Notes under the pieces: generated by a model | Told to the model about the DNA's origin: nothing | Databases searched by the model: none | The model's input: only the letters and a program-made list of their open reading frames with translations | Assembly: GCF_016718685.1 (NCBI RefSeq) | Contig: NZ_JADKCX010000073.1 | Coordinates: 1 to 42,408, forward strand | Source of the DNA: Haliscomenobacter sp. | GTDB lineage: Bacteria > Bacteroidota > Bacteroidia > Chitinophagales > Saprospiraceae | Length of the DNA: 42,408 nucleotides | Reading direction: 5' to 3' | Program-made: the position numbers and the translations under genes | Part shown: positions 26,973-35,921 of the stretch, piece after piece | Layout of the letters: each line of letters opens with the position of its first letter | Position numbering within the stretch: the first letter of the stretch is position 1

Positions 26973-28352
26973 ATGTCATTAATCAAATCTATTTCCGGAA
27001 TTCGAGGCACCATCGGCGGATTGCCCGGCCAAAACTTAACCCCTCAAGACATTGTAGAATGTACAGCCGCTTTCGGTACCTGGCTTTTGCAAAAAGGAAA
27101 CGCGCCAAAAGTTGTGCTGGGTCGCGATGCACGAATCTCTGGTTCGATGGTTAAAGATTTGGTGGTCAGTACCTTGCTCGCATTGGGTGTCGATGTGCTC
27201 GATCTGGGGCTCTCCACTACTCCCACCGTTGAAATGGCGGTAATTTTTGAAAATGCGGGTGCAGGAATCATCATTACGGCCAGTCACAACCCCAAAGAGT
27301 GGAATGCGTTGAAGTTTCTCAATGAAAAAGGGGAGTTCATTTCAGCTGCCGATGGGGAAGCTGTGTTGAAATTGATTGCCGACGGGGGGATTTCCTATGC
27401 CCCCGTAGATGCATTGGGAAAAGTGCATGAACGCACTGATTTTTTACCAAAACACCTTCAAGCCATCATCGATATGCCCGAAGTAGAGGTGGATCTGGTG
27501 CGGGCGCGCGGCTTCAAAGTCGTATTGGATCCCGTCAATTCATCCGGCGCTTTGGCGATGCCTCCGCTGTTGGAATACCTGGGCTGTGAGGTCATACTCA
27601 TCCATGGCGAACCCAATGGCCATTTTGCACACAACCCGGAACCCTTGCCCGAGCACCTTGTCGACTTATCAAAGGCGATCTTAGAACACCGCGCCGATTT
27701 GGGCATCGCGGTTGACCCAGACGTAGACCGCCTCGCGTTGGTGTGCGAAAATGGCGAAGCATTCGGTGAGGAATATACCTTGGTAGCCGTGGCGGATTAT
27801 GTGTTGCAGCAAACCAAGGGCAACACCGTTTCCAACCTCTCTTCTTCCCGCGCTTTGAAGGATGTGACGCTGAAACACGGCGGCCAATATTTTGCGGCAG
27901 CAGTAGGTGAGGTGAATGTAGTGGAAAAAATGAAAACCGTTAACGCAGTGATCGGTGGTGAAGGCAATGGAGGCATCATCGTGCCACAACTGCATTACGG
28001 CCGCGACGCCCTGGTGGGTATTGCCCTGTTTTTGTCTTGGTTGGCCAAATTTGGCGGAACTGCCTCGGCGTTGCGGGCAACTTACCCCGATTACCAAATG
28101 GTGAAAGACAAAATTGCACTGCCCGCAGGACTGGACTTGGAAGGCATTCTCCAAAAACTGGAGCAAAAATACCAACACGAGGAGCACAGTACAATTGATG
28201 GACTGAAAATTGATTTTCCCAATAGCTGGTTGCATTTGCGAAAATCGAACACCGAGCCAATCATTCGGATCTATTCAGAAGCGCCTACTTTAAAGGAAGC
28301 AAAAGCTTTGGTAGAGAAAATCAAAGCGGAGGTGTTGGAATTGATTGCATAA
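26973..28352 (+). CDS. glmM: Phosphoglucosamine mutase (alpha-D-phosphohexomutase family)
   Basis: 459 residues. The N-terminus SLIKSISGIRGTIGG holds the sugar-phosphate loop; ITASHNPKEWNALKFL has the phosphoserine Ser104; DPDVDRLALV (248-257) is the Mg-binding loop; GEGNGGIIVP (about 329-338) is the sugar-specificity loop; LRKSNTEPIIRIYSEA near the C-terminus binds phosphate. GlmM converts glucosamine-6-P to glucosamine-1-P for peptidoglycan precursors. Bacteroidota proteins of this shape are usually GlmM, but a phosphomannomutase/phosphoglucomutase role cannot be excluded. Followed by a large inverted repeat. Confidence 0.9.
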   Translation: MSLIKSISGIRGTIGGLPGQNLTPQDIVECTAAFGTWLLQKGNAPKVVLGRDARISGSMVKDLVVSTLLALGVDVLDLGLSTTPTVEMAVIFENAGAGIIITASHNPKEWNALKFLNEKGEFISAADGEAVLKLIADGGISYAPVDALGKVHERTDFLPKHLQAIIDMPEVEVDLVRARGFKVVLDPVNSSGALAMPPLLEYLGCEVILIHGEPNGHFAHNPEPLPEHLVDLSKAILEHRADLGIAVDPDVDRLALVCENGEAFGEEYTLVAVADYVLQQTKGNTVSNLSSSRALKDVTLKHGGQYFAAAVGEVNVVEKMKTVNAVIGGEGNGGIIVPQLHYGRDALVGIALFLSWLAKFGGTASALRATYPDYQMVKDKIALPAGLDLEGILQKLEQKYQHEEHSTIDGLKIDFPNSWLHLRKSNTEPIIRIYSEAPTLKEAKALVEKIKAEVLELIA

Positions 28353-28386
28353 ACAAGCGTTTGAATTTCCCAAAGAGGCATAAATG

Positions 28387-28534
28387 GGAACGCGGATAAC
28401 GCGGATTGAGCGGATTAACGCGGATTCTCTTTTACCTGCAGCAAAAGTTTTTAGCCGAAAATTACAAATTTGTTGCTCTTTCAATCACACCGCAGATGGG
28501 ATAAAATCCGCTCAATCCGCGTCATCCGCGTTCC
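28387..28534. repeat. 30-bp-arm inverted repeat of GCGGAT units
   Basis: Left arm 28387-28416 (starts GGAACGCGGATAACGCGG) and right arm 28505-28534 match at 29 of 30 bases, with an 88-bp spacer that repeats one more AACGCGGATT unit. It fills the gap between glmM and the aminotransferase; nothing else is seen in the gap. Possibly a small non-autonomous repeat element or a long-stem terminator. Confidence 0.7.
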
Positions 28535-28620
28535 TATTAATGTCGCGTGCGCACGAAACGCGAAGCGCTGAAGGAGCACTAGTTGAAAAAGCAGCGAAGC
28601 TGCACAAAACCAAATAAACC

Positions 28621-30117
28621 ATGCAAAGCCAAACAATGGTTGCTTCTTTGGAAGCCTATTTTGAAACCTTTCGCCGCAAGGTAATCGGTGCCAATCAGCA
28701 ATTTACCAGCCCCTATGGTGAACAAACCATTGTATACGCCGACTGGACGGCCAGTGGCCGACTGTACCAGCCGATTGAAGACATCCTCACCCAGGACATT
28801 GCGCCATTTGTGGGCAATACACATACCGAAACGACCATTACGGGCAGCGCGATGACCCTGGCCTATCATCGCGCCAAGTCGATCGTCAAATCCTACGTTG
28901 GCGCACTGCCCTCCGATGTATTGATTTCTTCCAACTCCGGCATGACCGGGGTAGTCAACAAATTCCAGCGCATTTTGGGTTTAAAAGTGCACGAACGCCA
29001 CCAACATTTGGTGAAATTGCCGGAACACCAACGCCCGATTGTATTCATCAGCCACATGGAGCACCACTCCAACCAGACCAGTTGGCTGGAAACCCTGGTG
29101 GATGTTGAAGTGATTTCCCCAACAGCGGATGGCCTCGTAGATTTGGAAAACCTGGAAGCGATGCTGCGGCGTTACGCCAACCGGGAAATGAAGATTGCGG
29201 CAGTAACTTCTTGTTCAAATGTAACCGGATTGTTTACGCCTTATCATGAAATTGCTGAAATTATGCACCGCCACGGTGGCTTGTGCTTTGTCGATTTTGC
29301 CTGTTCCGCGCCCTACATCGACATCAACATGCGCCCAGAAAACCCACTGCAACACCTGGATGCCATTTACTTTTCTCCACATAAATTTTTAGGCGGCCCT
29401 GGATCAACCGGAATTTTGATTTTTGACGCCAAATTGTACAAAAACCGCATTCCCGACAACCCTGGTGGAGGCACCGTGGATTGGACCAATCCCTGGGGCG
29501 GACACAAATACATCGAAGAAATTGAAGCCCGCGAAGACGGAGGTACGCCCGCCTTTTTACAAACCATGAAAGTCGCCCTGTGCATGCAGCTCAAAGCCCA
29601 AATGGGGGTGGAGAACATTTTGCAAAGGGAGCATGAATTGTTGGATCTGATCTGGGATCGCATGGAAGCCATCCCCAATCTGCACATTCTGGCGCATGGG
29701 CATCGCGATCGCCTGGGTGTCATCTCTTTTTACATCGATGGCTTGCACTACAACCTGGGGGTACGGATTCTCAACGACCGCTTTGGCATTCAGGTGCGCG
29801 GCGGTTGTTCTTGTGCGGGAACTTATGGCCATTATCTCCTGGAAGTATCCAAAGAGCATTCCAATTCTATTACCACCAAAATTAACTTTGGTGACTTGTC
29901 CGAAAAACCGGGCTGGATTCGGATGTCCATTCACCCCGTAATGACCGATGCTGAAGTGACCTACCTCATGGATGCCATTACTGAATTGGCACACAAACAT
30001 GAAACTTGGGCTAAGGACTATGTGTATAATGTACATACCAATGAGTTTCACCATCAATCCAATCAACATTTGGAGGAAGAGTTGGTGGAGGAATGGTATA
30101 GTAAGTTGAGAAGTTGA
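28621..30117 (+). CDS. Class V aminotransferase, SufS/Csd-like cysteine desulfurase
   Basis: 498 residues. TASGRLYQPIEDILTQDIAP is the substrate-gate N-terminus; NSGMTGVVNKFQRILG is the PLP phosphate region; SPHKFLGGPGSTGILIF contains the PLP Lys255; RGGCSCAGTYGHYLL has Cys396 and Cys398 in the loop where SufS enzymes carry the persulfide Cys. About 90 residues longer than SufS, with a C-terminal extension after IRMSIHPVMTDAEVTYLMDA. Likely releases sulfur from cysteine or acts on a related amino acid. No suf or isc scaffold gene is adjacent. A second desulfurase follows 88 bp later. The last residues and stop lie in a hairpin repeat. Confidence 0.85.
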   Translation: MQSQTMVASLEAYFETFRRKVIGANQQFTSPYGEQTIVYADWTASGRLYQPIEDILTQDIAPFVGNTHTETTITGSAMTLAYHRAKSIVKSYVGALPSDVLISSNSGMTGVVNKFQRILGLKVHERHQHLVKLPEHQRPIVFISHMEHHSNQTSWLETLVDVEVISPTADGLVDLENLEAMLRRYANREMKIAAVTSCSNVTGLFTPYHEIAEIMHRHGGLCFVDFACSAPYIDINMRPENPLQHLDAIYFSPHKFLGGPGSTGILIFDAKLYKNRIPDNPGGGTVDWTNPWGGHKYIEEIEAREDGGTPAFLQTMKVALCMQLKAQMGVENILQREHELLDLIWDRMEAIPNLHILAHGHRDRLGVISFYIDGLHYNLGVRILNDRFGIQVRGGCSCAGTYGHYLLEVSKEHSNSITTKINFGDLSEKPGWIRMSIHPVMTDAEVTYLMDAITELAHKHETWAKDYVYNVHTNEFHHQSNQHLEEELVEEWYSKLRS

Positions 30118-30192
30118 GGCTACTGCGAACCGGTCACCGAGCGAAGTCGAGGTGCGGTTCGCGGTAGCCTCAACCCCTCAACTCCTCAACTT
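30103..30192. repeat. AAGTTGAG-arm hairpin between the two desulfurase genes
   Basis: GTTGAGGCTACTGCGAACCG (30113-30132) pairs with CGGTTCGCGGTAGCCTCAAC (30155-30174), one mismatch; outer AAGTTGAG units pair with CTCAACTCCTCAACTT. The loop contains GAGCGAAGTCGAGGTG. It covers the stop codon of the upstream gene and may be a terminator or RNA-processing stem. Confidence 0.65.
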
Positions 30193-30205
30193 TTAAACCA
30201 ACCAA

Positions 30206-31333
30206 ATGCGCATCTACCTAGACAACGCCGCCACCACCCCCATTGATGAACGGGTCATTGAAACGATGCTGGAAGCTCTGCGGAACACCAATGGCAATCC
30301 ATCTTCCATTCACCAGGAGGGAAGAACGGCCAGGGCGGCCATTGAGCAGGCGCGACGCCAGATTGCCCGTATGCTCAATGCTTCTATTGGTGAAATATTT
30401 TTTACCTCAGGAGGAACGGAGTCCAGCAATATGGCGCTCAAACGCGCCGTGCAGGATCTGGGAGTGCGCCGCATCATCAGTGCACGCACCGAGCACCATT
30501 GCGTGTGGCATTCCTTGGAAACCCTGGAAAAAGAGCATGGCGTTGAAGTAATATATGTAGAACAGGAAAGCAATGGGCACATCCACCTGGAACACCTCGA
30601 AACCCTGCTGCAACACAGCGAAAGCAAGACCCTGGTATCCTTGATGCACGCCAACAACGAGATTGGTACTTTGCTGGATTTGGACCGGGTTTCGGCGCTT
30701 TGTGTCCAATACAATGCCCTGTTTCATACCGATACGGTACAAACGATTGGTTTTTATCCCATCGACTTGTCCAAAACCAAAGTGGCTTTTTTAACGGGTT
30801 CGGCGCATAAGTTCCACGGCCCTAAAGGCATTGGTTTCATTTACATCAACAACGACAACATGATCCACCCCTTTATCGACGGTGGTTCACAGGAGCGCAA
30901 CATGCGGGGTGGTACCGAGAACATCCCCGGAATCCTGGGGATGGCCAAAGCCCTGGAATTGGCTTGCGTGGAGATGGAACAGCGACGGGCGCACATCCGT
31001 GGGTTAAGGGATTATTTTGCCAGGGAACTACAAGCACAATTTGTAGGCCTGGAATTCAACGGTGACCCTTTTGGCCAGGGGCATTACAAAATCCTGAGTG
31101 TAGGTTTTCCGCCCGGGCCGCGTACAGATCTTTTGTTGCTCAATCTTGACATTGCCGGGGTTGCGGTTTCGGGGGGCAGCGCTTGCAGTTCTGGTGTGGA
31201 TGTAGGCTCCCACGTCATGAATGCCTTGAGGCCAGGCTCTTTGCAACAGACCTTACGTTTTTCTTTTTCCCATTTGAATACGCAGGAGGAGGTGGATGAG
31301 GTGTTGTTCAAATTGAAGGAGATTTTGGGGTGA
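30206..31333 (+). CDS. NifS/IscS-family cysteine desulfurase
   Basis: 375 residues. RIYLDNAATTPIDERVIE is the family N-terminus; FTSGGTESSNMALK binds the PLP phosphate; SLMHANNEIGTL contacts the ring; TGSAHKFHGPKGIGF has PLP Lys202; VSGGSACSSGVDVGSHV has the persulfide Cys327 on the mobile loop. It takes sulfur from L-cysteine for Fe-S clusters or tRNA thiolation. The length is normal. It is in tandem with a longer SufS-like enzyme, but no iscU, sufE or mnmA is adjacent, so the acceptor is unknown. Confidence 0.93.
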   Translation: MRIYLDNAATTPIDERVIETMLEALRNTNGNPSSIHQEGRTARAAIEQARRQIARMLNASIGEIFFTSGGTESSNMALKRAVQDLGVRRIISARTEHHCVWHSLETLEKEHGVEVIYVEQESNGHIHLEHLETLLQHSESKTLVSLMHANNEIGTLLDLDRVSALCVQYNALFHTDTVQTIGFYPIDLSKTKVAFLTGSAHKFHGPKGIGFIYINNDNMIHPFIDGGSQERNMRGGTENIPGILGMAKALELACVEMEQRRAHIRGLRDYFARELQAQFVGLEFNGDPFGQGHYKILSVGFPPGPRTDLLLLNLDIAGVAVSGGSACSSGVDVGSHVMNALRPGSLQQTLRFSFSHLNTQEEVDEVLFKLKEILG

Positions 31334-31338
31334 CACAC

Positions 31339-31481
31339 CCCGCCTGCGGCGGCGTTCAGCAAAATAATTATAAGCCACAAATTGCACAAATTTTCACAAA
31401 TGCAATTTGTGAATAATTTGATTTGTGAAAATTTGTGCAATTTGTGGCTAAGAAACACCTACACAGACTGCCGCAGGCGGG
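31339..31481. repeat. Nested inverted repeat with a perfect 29-bp stem
   Basis: Inner arms 31373-31401 and 31421-31449 (AGCCACAAATTGCACAAATT... and complement) are perfectly complementary over 29 bp with a 19-nt loop. Outer arms CCCGCCTGCGGCGG (31339-31352) and CTGCCGCAGGCGGG (31468-31481) pair at 13 of 14. It fills the gap after the desulfurase stop. Probably a small repeat element or strong terminator. Confidence 0.75.
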
Positions 31482-31497
31482 CTGATAAACTTTTGCC

Positions 31498-32322
31498 ATG
31501 TACAAATTATTGTTGTTGTGTCTACTGAGCTTTGGTGGAAAATTGGGCGTCCACGCCCAGCGCAACACCCCCAAGTTCAAAGCCATTGCCTTTTACACTG
31601 CCCAAAATGACCAGGCGCACATCAGTTTTGTACACGAAGCCAACCGCTGGTTCAGCAAAATGGCCGAGCGTCATCGGTTTACCTACGATTCAACCAACAA
31701 TTGGAATCAACTCAATGCCGATTTTTTGGCCCAATACCAGGTCGTTTTGTTTTTGGATACCCGACCAGAAACACCCGCCCAACGGGCCGCTTTTCAAACC
31801 TATATAGAAAAAGGTGGCGCCTGGATGGGGTTTCACTTTGCAGGATTCGCCCTGACTCCTTCCGCATTTAACCAGGATTGGGATTGGTACCACGATGCGT
31901 TTTTAGGCGCGGGTGAATACAAAAGCAATACCTGGCGCCCTACTCCGGCCATTTTGCGCAAGGAAGGTAAACACCCCGTGCTCAGGGGCTTACCCAAAAC
32001 CTTCCAATCTTCTCCCAACGAATGGTACCGTTGGAAAAACGATCTGCGCAGCAATCCGGATATTCAAGTACTGCTCTCAATCGATCCCAGTAGCTTCCCA
32101 CTCGGGACAGGCCCCAAACCGCACGAGATTTGGCACAGTGGCGATTATCCCGTGGTATGGACGAATAAAAACTACCACATGTTGTACCTCAATATGGGCC
32201 ACAACGACATCGATTACGAAAACAAGACCAACCGGGAATTGTCGTTCCAATTTGGCAACCCAGTGCAAGATAAATTGATTTTAAATGGATTATTTTGGCT
32301 CGGAAAGCTAACGAAACCTTGA
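31498..32322 (+). CDS. ThuA-like domain protein, exported
   Basis: 274 residues with signal peptide MYKLLLLCLLSFGGKLGVHA(Q). The mature domain has KFKAIAFYTAQNDQAHISFV, YQVVLFLDTRPETPAQRAAF, GGAWMGFHFAGFA and a late YLNMGHNDIDYEN, matching the ThuA/trehalose-utilization family, a class I amidotransferase-like fold that lacks the catalytic Cys. Members are found in sugar metabolism operons; their biochemical role is not settled. Periplasmic or secreted here. Preceded by the 31339-31481 repeat and followed 68 bp later by the caspase-like gene. Confidence 0.85.
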   Translation: MYKLLLLCLLSFGGKLGVHAQRNTPKFKAIAFYTAQNDQAHISFVHEANRWFSKMAERHRFTYDSTNNWNQLNADFLAQYQVVLFLDTRPETPAQRAAFQTYIEKGGAWMGFHFAGFALTPSAFNQDWDWYHDAFLGAGEYKSNTWRPTPAILRKEGKHPVLRGLPKTFQSSPNEWYRWKNDLRSNPDIQVLLSIDPSSFPLGTGPKPHEIWHSGDYPVVWTNKNYHMLYLNMGHNDIDYENKTNRELSFQFGNPVQDKLILNGLFWLGKLTKP

Positions 32323-32390
32323 TTTTTTGCATAAATGATTTTGTATATTCACCCTGTTAATTAATACGCCATCCACTCAACCTCAACACC

Positions 32391-35300
32391 ATGGCAAAGA
32401 AAAAATTATACGCCTTTTTGGTCGCCATCGATAAATACACCGGTGGTGTAAGCCCACTTAGAGGGTGTGTCAACGACATGACCGCCTTTTTGAATTACCT
32501 GGAAAAGCAATCAGACCAAAGTGATGAGGGCTACAAACTCGTGCCGCACATTTTGAAAAATGACCAAGCTACCAAACAAAACATCATCAAGGGGTTCAAG
32601 CATTTTGAAGCAGCAAAAGCTGAGGATGTTTGTGTATTTTTTTTCTGCGGACATGGATCCCGAATTCCCACCAAAGACTTTTGGGAAGCTCACGACGGCA
32701 TGAATGAAGCCATAGTTTGTTACGATGCCTGTTTGGTAGACAAAGAAATGGCTTGTTTGATCCATGAAGCAACCGCTAACCGAGAAGCCCATTTTTTGGT
32801 GGTCATGGATTGTTGTCATTCTGGTGGCAATACCCGTGATGATAGAGAAGTAACCAGCCGGACCTCAAAACCCAATTCATACCCACCCTCTATTGAAGGC
32901 TATTATGGTTTTGAACAAGGTTTGTACAAGCGCAATGAGGAAGGTTTATACAGTGCTCCCCAAGGGAAACACCTCAATTTTGCTGCTTGTAGAAATTACC
33001 AAACGGCTAAAGAAACTTTAATTGGGCAAGAAATCCGGGGAGCCTTCACTTCCAGTTTAATTGAAGCTTTAGATACCACCCAAATTCCACTTTCTTATCT
33101 TGATTTAGAAAGCAGGGTAGGTCGTAAGATTGATAATATCGTCGGCAATCAACGCCCTCAATTGTTCGCAACGATGGGCGCTAATCCAAATATCACTTTT
33201 CTAGGGGGGGCAATATTGCCCAAAAACCGCTTTTTTGTCTATTGGAATGACGACAACAAATCATGGGAATTGAACGCCGGGTCGTATCACGGGGTAAGTA
33301 ACGATAAGTATCCAAGTACCGTTGCTGTTCTTGACAATGACCAAAAACTATCCGTACAAACAGTCTTTACTGAGCGGTCTTCTGTGCATTGGGACAATGC
33401 TGCCTTTACCCCAGATCCGAAAAAACAGTACGATGTACGCGTCAAAATTGGTGGGGGAGGGAAACGCCTGGTAGCGTTCACTCAGGATGCTGATCAAACA
33501 GTGAAGGAACTATTATGGGCTGGTTTTGACAAAGCAAATACGTCCTACATCGAGGTAGATAATTCGGGAAACCGTGCCAATTGGTTGGTCAATGCTACCC
33601 CTGAATCCGTTTATTTGACTCAATTGGGGAATGCAGAACCGGTATTTCTGCCTATTGATTTTGCCGAAAAACCTACCGACCAGCAGGTACACGAATTTTG
33701 GAAAAAGGTAGACAATGTGTTGCAGTGGCATCATTTGATCGACCTTGAAAACCCAAGTAGTAGCATCAAACCCGCGCATATTCAACTTGAATTGTATCGC
33801 GGTACCCGCCTTGAAAAGTGGTGGACGCATAGCCCCAAAGACATGGAACTGATCGAAGATTGGACAGCGCCGGTTGAATATGCTTATCAATTGGATAAAA
33901 ATGGCAAAATTGTCCCGTCTGCTTTTGCCTTGCGGATTACGAATCGAAGTAGTTCCGAGCTTTTTGTTTCGGCCTTGTTCATGAGTGGCCGCTTTGGGAT
34001 CACCAATGAATACCTCCCCAATGCCCGCTTAAACCCAGGAGACGGGGTATGGTTGACCCTTGCCGTAAAAAGAGATTCAAACGGTACCGTAACTGAAAGC
34101 ACACCATCGATTGGTTTGGGTATCGACGATGCACATTTCGAGGCTGGACTAAGTGAACAAATCGATTACATCAAGGTGATCGTTGCAAAGCAAGATTTTG
34201 ATACGAACGGGTTCAACCAGGATGCATTGATCATTCGGGGCATTAAACCCACTACGCGCGAAGGGTTGCAAATTCCTCCCACCGTTGATGAAGAAGACTG
34301 GACAACCCGCCGCATCCCCATCCGCATCGTGCGGCCACGCCCGGAAACTGAGCTTTCCGATGCCAGCCGAGTCACGCTGGAAGAAAGTGTATCGATTGCC
34401 GGACCGAAGGGTTTCAGTGCAAAAGCAGCCATGATGCACGAAACCCAAGCCAATCGCTCACTTTCCTCAGATGCAGAACCGCTAATGATGGAGGGATTTG
34501 CGCCCATGTCACTAACCCCGGGTATGTTGCGCTCAACGGGTTTAAGCGTGATCGCTTTGGAAAACATAGACGGACTGGATTCCATTACGCCAAATGACCC
34601 CTTAAATATTTCTTTGACTAAAAAAGCGGAAAGTAATCTGGCCGCGGATGAAGTGTTTATCGCCTTTACTCAAAAGGGTGGACAATGGTACCCGCTCAGT
34701 TTGCCCGGAGACCGCAAACATGCTGCAAAAATCGTTCAGCTGGATGAAGAAATGCTGGGGGATGAAACGGGCAACGAAAGAAACCCTAAAAGAGCACTCA
34801 AACTGTTTTTGTACAAAATAACGCTAGGCAAACCCATCCTGGGAAAAATTGCCGATCGTATGGGCAAACAAGACCTTTACCAATTGGCCAAGGTTGAGGT
34901 CCCTGCAGATTTGGCAGAGGAGGTGAAATACTCCAGCAACGTGGAAGAGATCAAAAAAGAAGTTACCAAGGCCAAGCGCATTTTACTGTTTACCCACGGA
35001 TATGTTGGAGCGACCGATGACCACATCAAATTGGTGCGCCGAATTTCGCGCATTAAAGATGGGCAACAGTCCTTTCTCCAAGATCACTACGACCTCATCC
35101 TTACTTTTGATTACGAAACCTTGTCTTCACCAATTTCAACCATTGCCAAAGAATTGGAGGATGACCTTGAGGCCATTGGCATCAACAAAGCCAACATGGA
35201 AGGCAAAACCTTCCACGTCATCGCCCACTCGATGGGTGGCATTGTGACCCGTTGGTGGATTGAAATGTTGCAAGGCAAAGAGGTCGTAACGCATTACATC

Positions 35301-35828
35301 CAGGCTGGTGCGCCGAATGATGGCGCAAAAATCACCAAATTGTACGACCTCTTGATGATGGGACTTTCCCATGCCATCAATATCATGCCCATTCCTGGCT
35401 TGGTCAAAGGAATTGCTACCGCACTATTGCGTTTTACCAATCTGGATACCATCGACGACAATGTAGCGCGTTTGACGAAAGATTCGGAAACCCTTAGGGC
35501 ACTGGCCGATGCCAGCCCTCCACATATTCCGTACACCATTGTCACCGCAGACACACAAAAAATCGATAAAAAAGAGCAAAAATTCTCTTTCTTTAAACGT
35601 TTGTTGCGCAATCTGGGCTATACAGTAGCAGATAAGTTGATCTTCAAAGAACCCAATGACTTGGTGGTAGGGGTGAGCAGCTCCCGAGCCATCCCACACC
35701 CTGAATTAATCACCACAACCGAAACCATTGCTTGTGACCATTTTAGCTTTTTTCGTTCACCAGCCGGGGTAAGCCGAATGGGGGAGGTGATGTGGAAACT
35801 CGTAGATGAAGAAAACAGTCAGGCATAA
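32391..35828 (+). CDS. Caspase-like protease fused to a C-terminal alpha/beta hydrolase
   Basis: 1145 residues, intact, no signal peptide. The N-terminal 1-280 is a peptidase C14/metacaspase domain: KLYAFLVAIDKYTGGVSPLRGC, catalytic His88 in FFCGHGSR and Cys142 in MDCCHSGG, with AACRNYQTAKE after it. The middle (about 280-640) is beta-rich; FALRITNRSSSELFVSALFM and LNPGDGVWLTLAV resemble the DUF4384-type domain often attached to bacterial caspases. Residues about 860-1140 form an alpha/beta hydrolase: ILLFTHGYVGATDD (oxyanion), IAHSMGGIVTRWW (Ser947), EPNDLVVG (acid) and CDHFSFF (His1117), like PGAP1/lipase-type esterases. A cytoplasmic protease-lipase effector is inferred. It converges on a WD40 gene, a frequent caspase partner domain. 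Confidence 0.9.
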   Translation: MAKKKLYAFLVAIDKYTGGVSPLRGCVNDMTAFLNYLEKQSDQSDEGYKLVPHILKNDQATKQNIIKGFKHFEAAKAEDVCVFFFCGHGSRIPTKDFWEAHDGMNEAIVCYDACLVDKEMACLIHEATANREAHFLVVMDCCHSGGNTRDDREVTSRTSKPNSYPPSIEGYYGFEQGLYKRNEEGLYSAPQGKHLNFAACRNYQTAKETLIGQEIRGAFTSSLIEALDTTQIPLSYLDLESRVGRKIDNIVGNQRPQLFATMGANPNITFLGGAILPKNRFFVYWNDDNKSWELNAGSYHGVSNDKYPSTVAVLDNDQKLSVQTVFTERSSVHWDNAAFTPDPKKQYDVRVKIGGGGKRLVAFTQDADQTVKELLWAGFDKANTSYIEVDNSGNRANWLVNATPESVYLTQLGNAEPVFLPIDFAEKPTDQQVHEFWKKVDNVLQWHHLIDLENPSSSIKPAHIQLELYRGTRLEKWWTHSPKDMELIEDWTAPVEYAYQLDKNGKIVPSAFALRITNRSSSELFVSALFMSGRFGITNEYLPNARLNPGDGVWLTLAVKRDSNGTVTESTPSIGLGIDDAHFEAGLSEQIDYIKVIVAKQDFDTNGFNQDALIIRGIKPTTREGLQIPPTVDEEDWTTRRIPIRIVRPRPETELSDASRVTLEESVSIAGPKGFSAKAAMMHETQANRSLSSDAEPLMMEGFAPMSLTPGMLRSTGLSVIALENIDGLDSITPNDPLNISLTKKAESNLAADEVFIAFTQKGGQWYPLSLPGDRKHAAKIVQLDEEMLGDETGNERNPKRALKLFLYKITLGKPILGKIADRMGKQDLYQLAKVEVPADLAEEVKYSSNVEEIKKEVTKAKRILLFTHGYVGATDDHIKLVRRISRIKDGQQSFLQDHYDLILTFDYETLSSPISTIAKELEDDLEAIGINKANMEGKTFHVIAHSMGGIVTRWWIEMLQGKEVVTHYIQAGAPNDGAKITKLYDLLMMGLSHAINIMPIPGLVKGIATALLRFTNLDTIDDNVARLTKDSETLRALADASPPHIPYTIVTADTQKIDKKEQKFSFFKRLLRNLGYTVADKLIFKEPNDLVVGVSSSRAIPHPELITTTETIACDHFSFFRSPAGVSRMGEVMWKLVDEENSQA

Positions 35829-35855
35829 AGTCTATTTGGGCATTGTTTTACGACG

Positions 35856-35887
35856 ACGTTTACTAAACCTCGAGGTTTAGTAAACGT
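35856..35887. terminator. Perfect 32-bp palindrome between convergent genes
   Basis: ACGTTTACTAAACCTC followed at once by its exact reverse complement, with no loop bases, midway between the caspase fusion stop and the WD40 gene stop. Probably a bidirectional terminator; no clear T run follows. It could also be a protein-binding site. Confidence 0.6.
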
Positions 35888-35921
35888 TCTCCTCAATTCA
35901 GGGAACTTATTTTTTACGCCC

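Noticed and set aside
27681..28235. 184-residue minus-strand frame inside glmM
   Set aside because: Shadow of glmM; composition rich in Cys, His and Phe without family features.
32391..35828. Gasdermin or CRISPR-linked caspase system
   Set aside because: No gasdermin-like pore protein, Cas gene or TPR-CHAT partner was found in the flanking frames.
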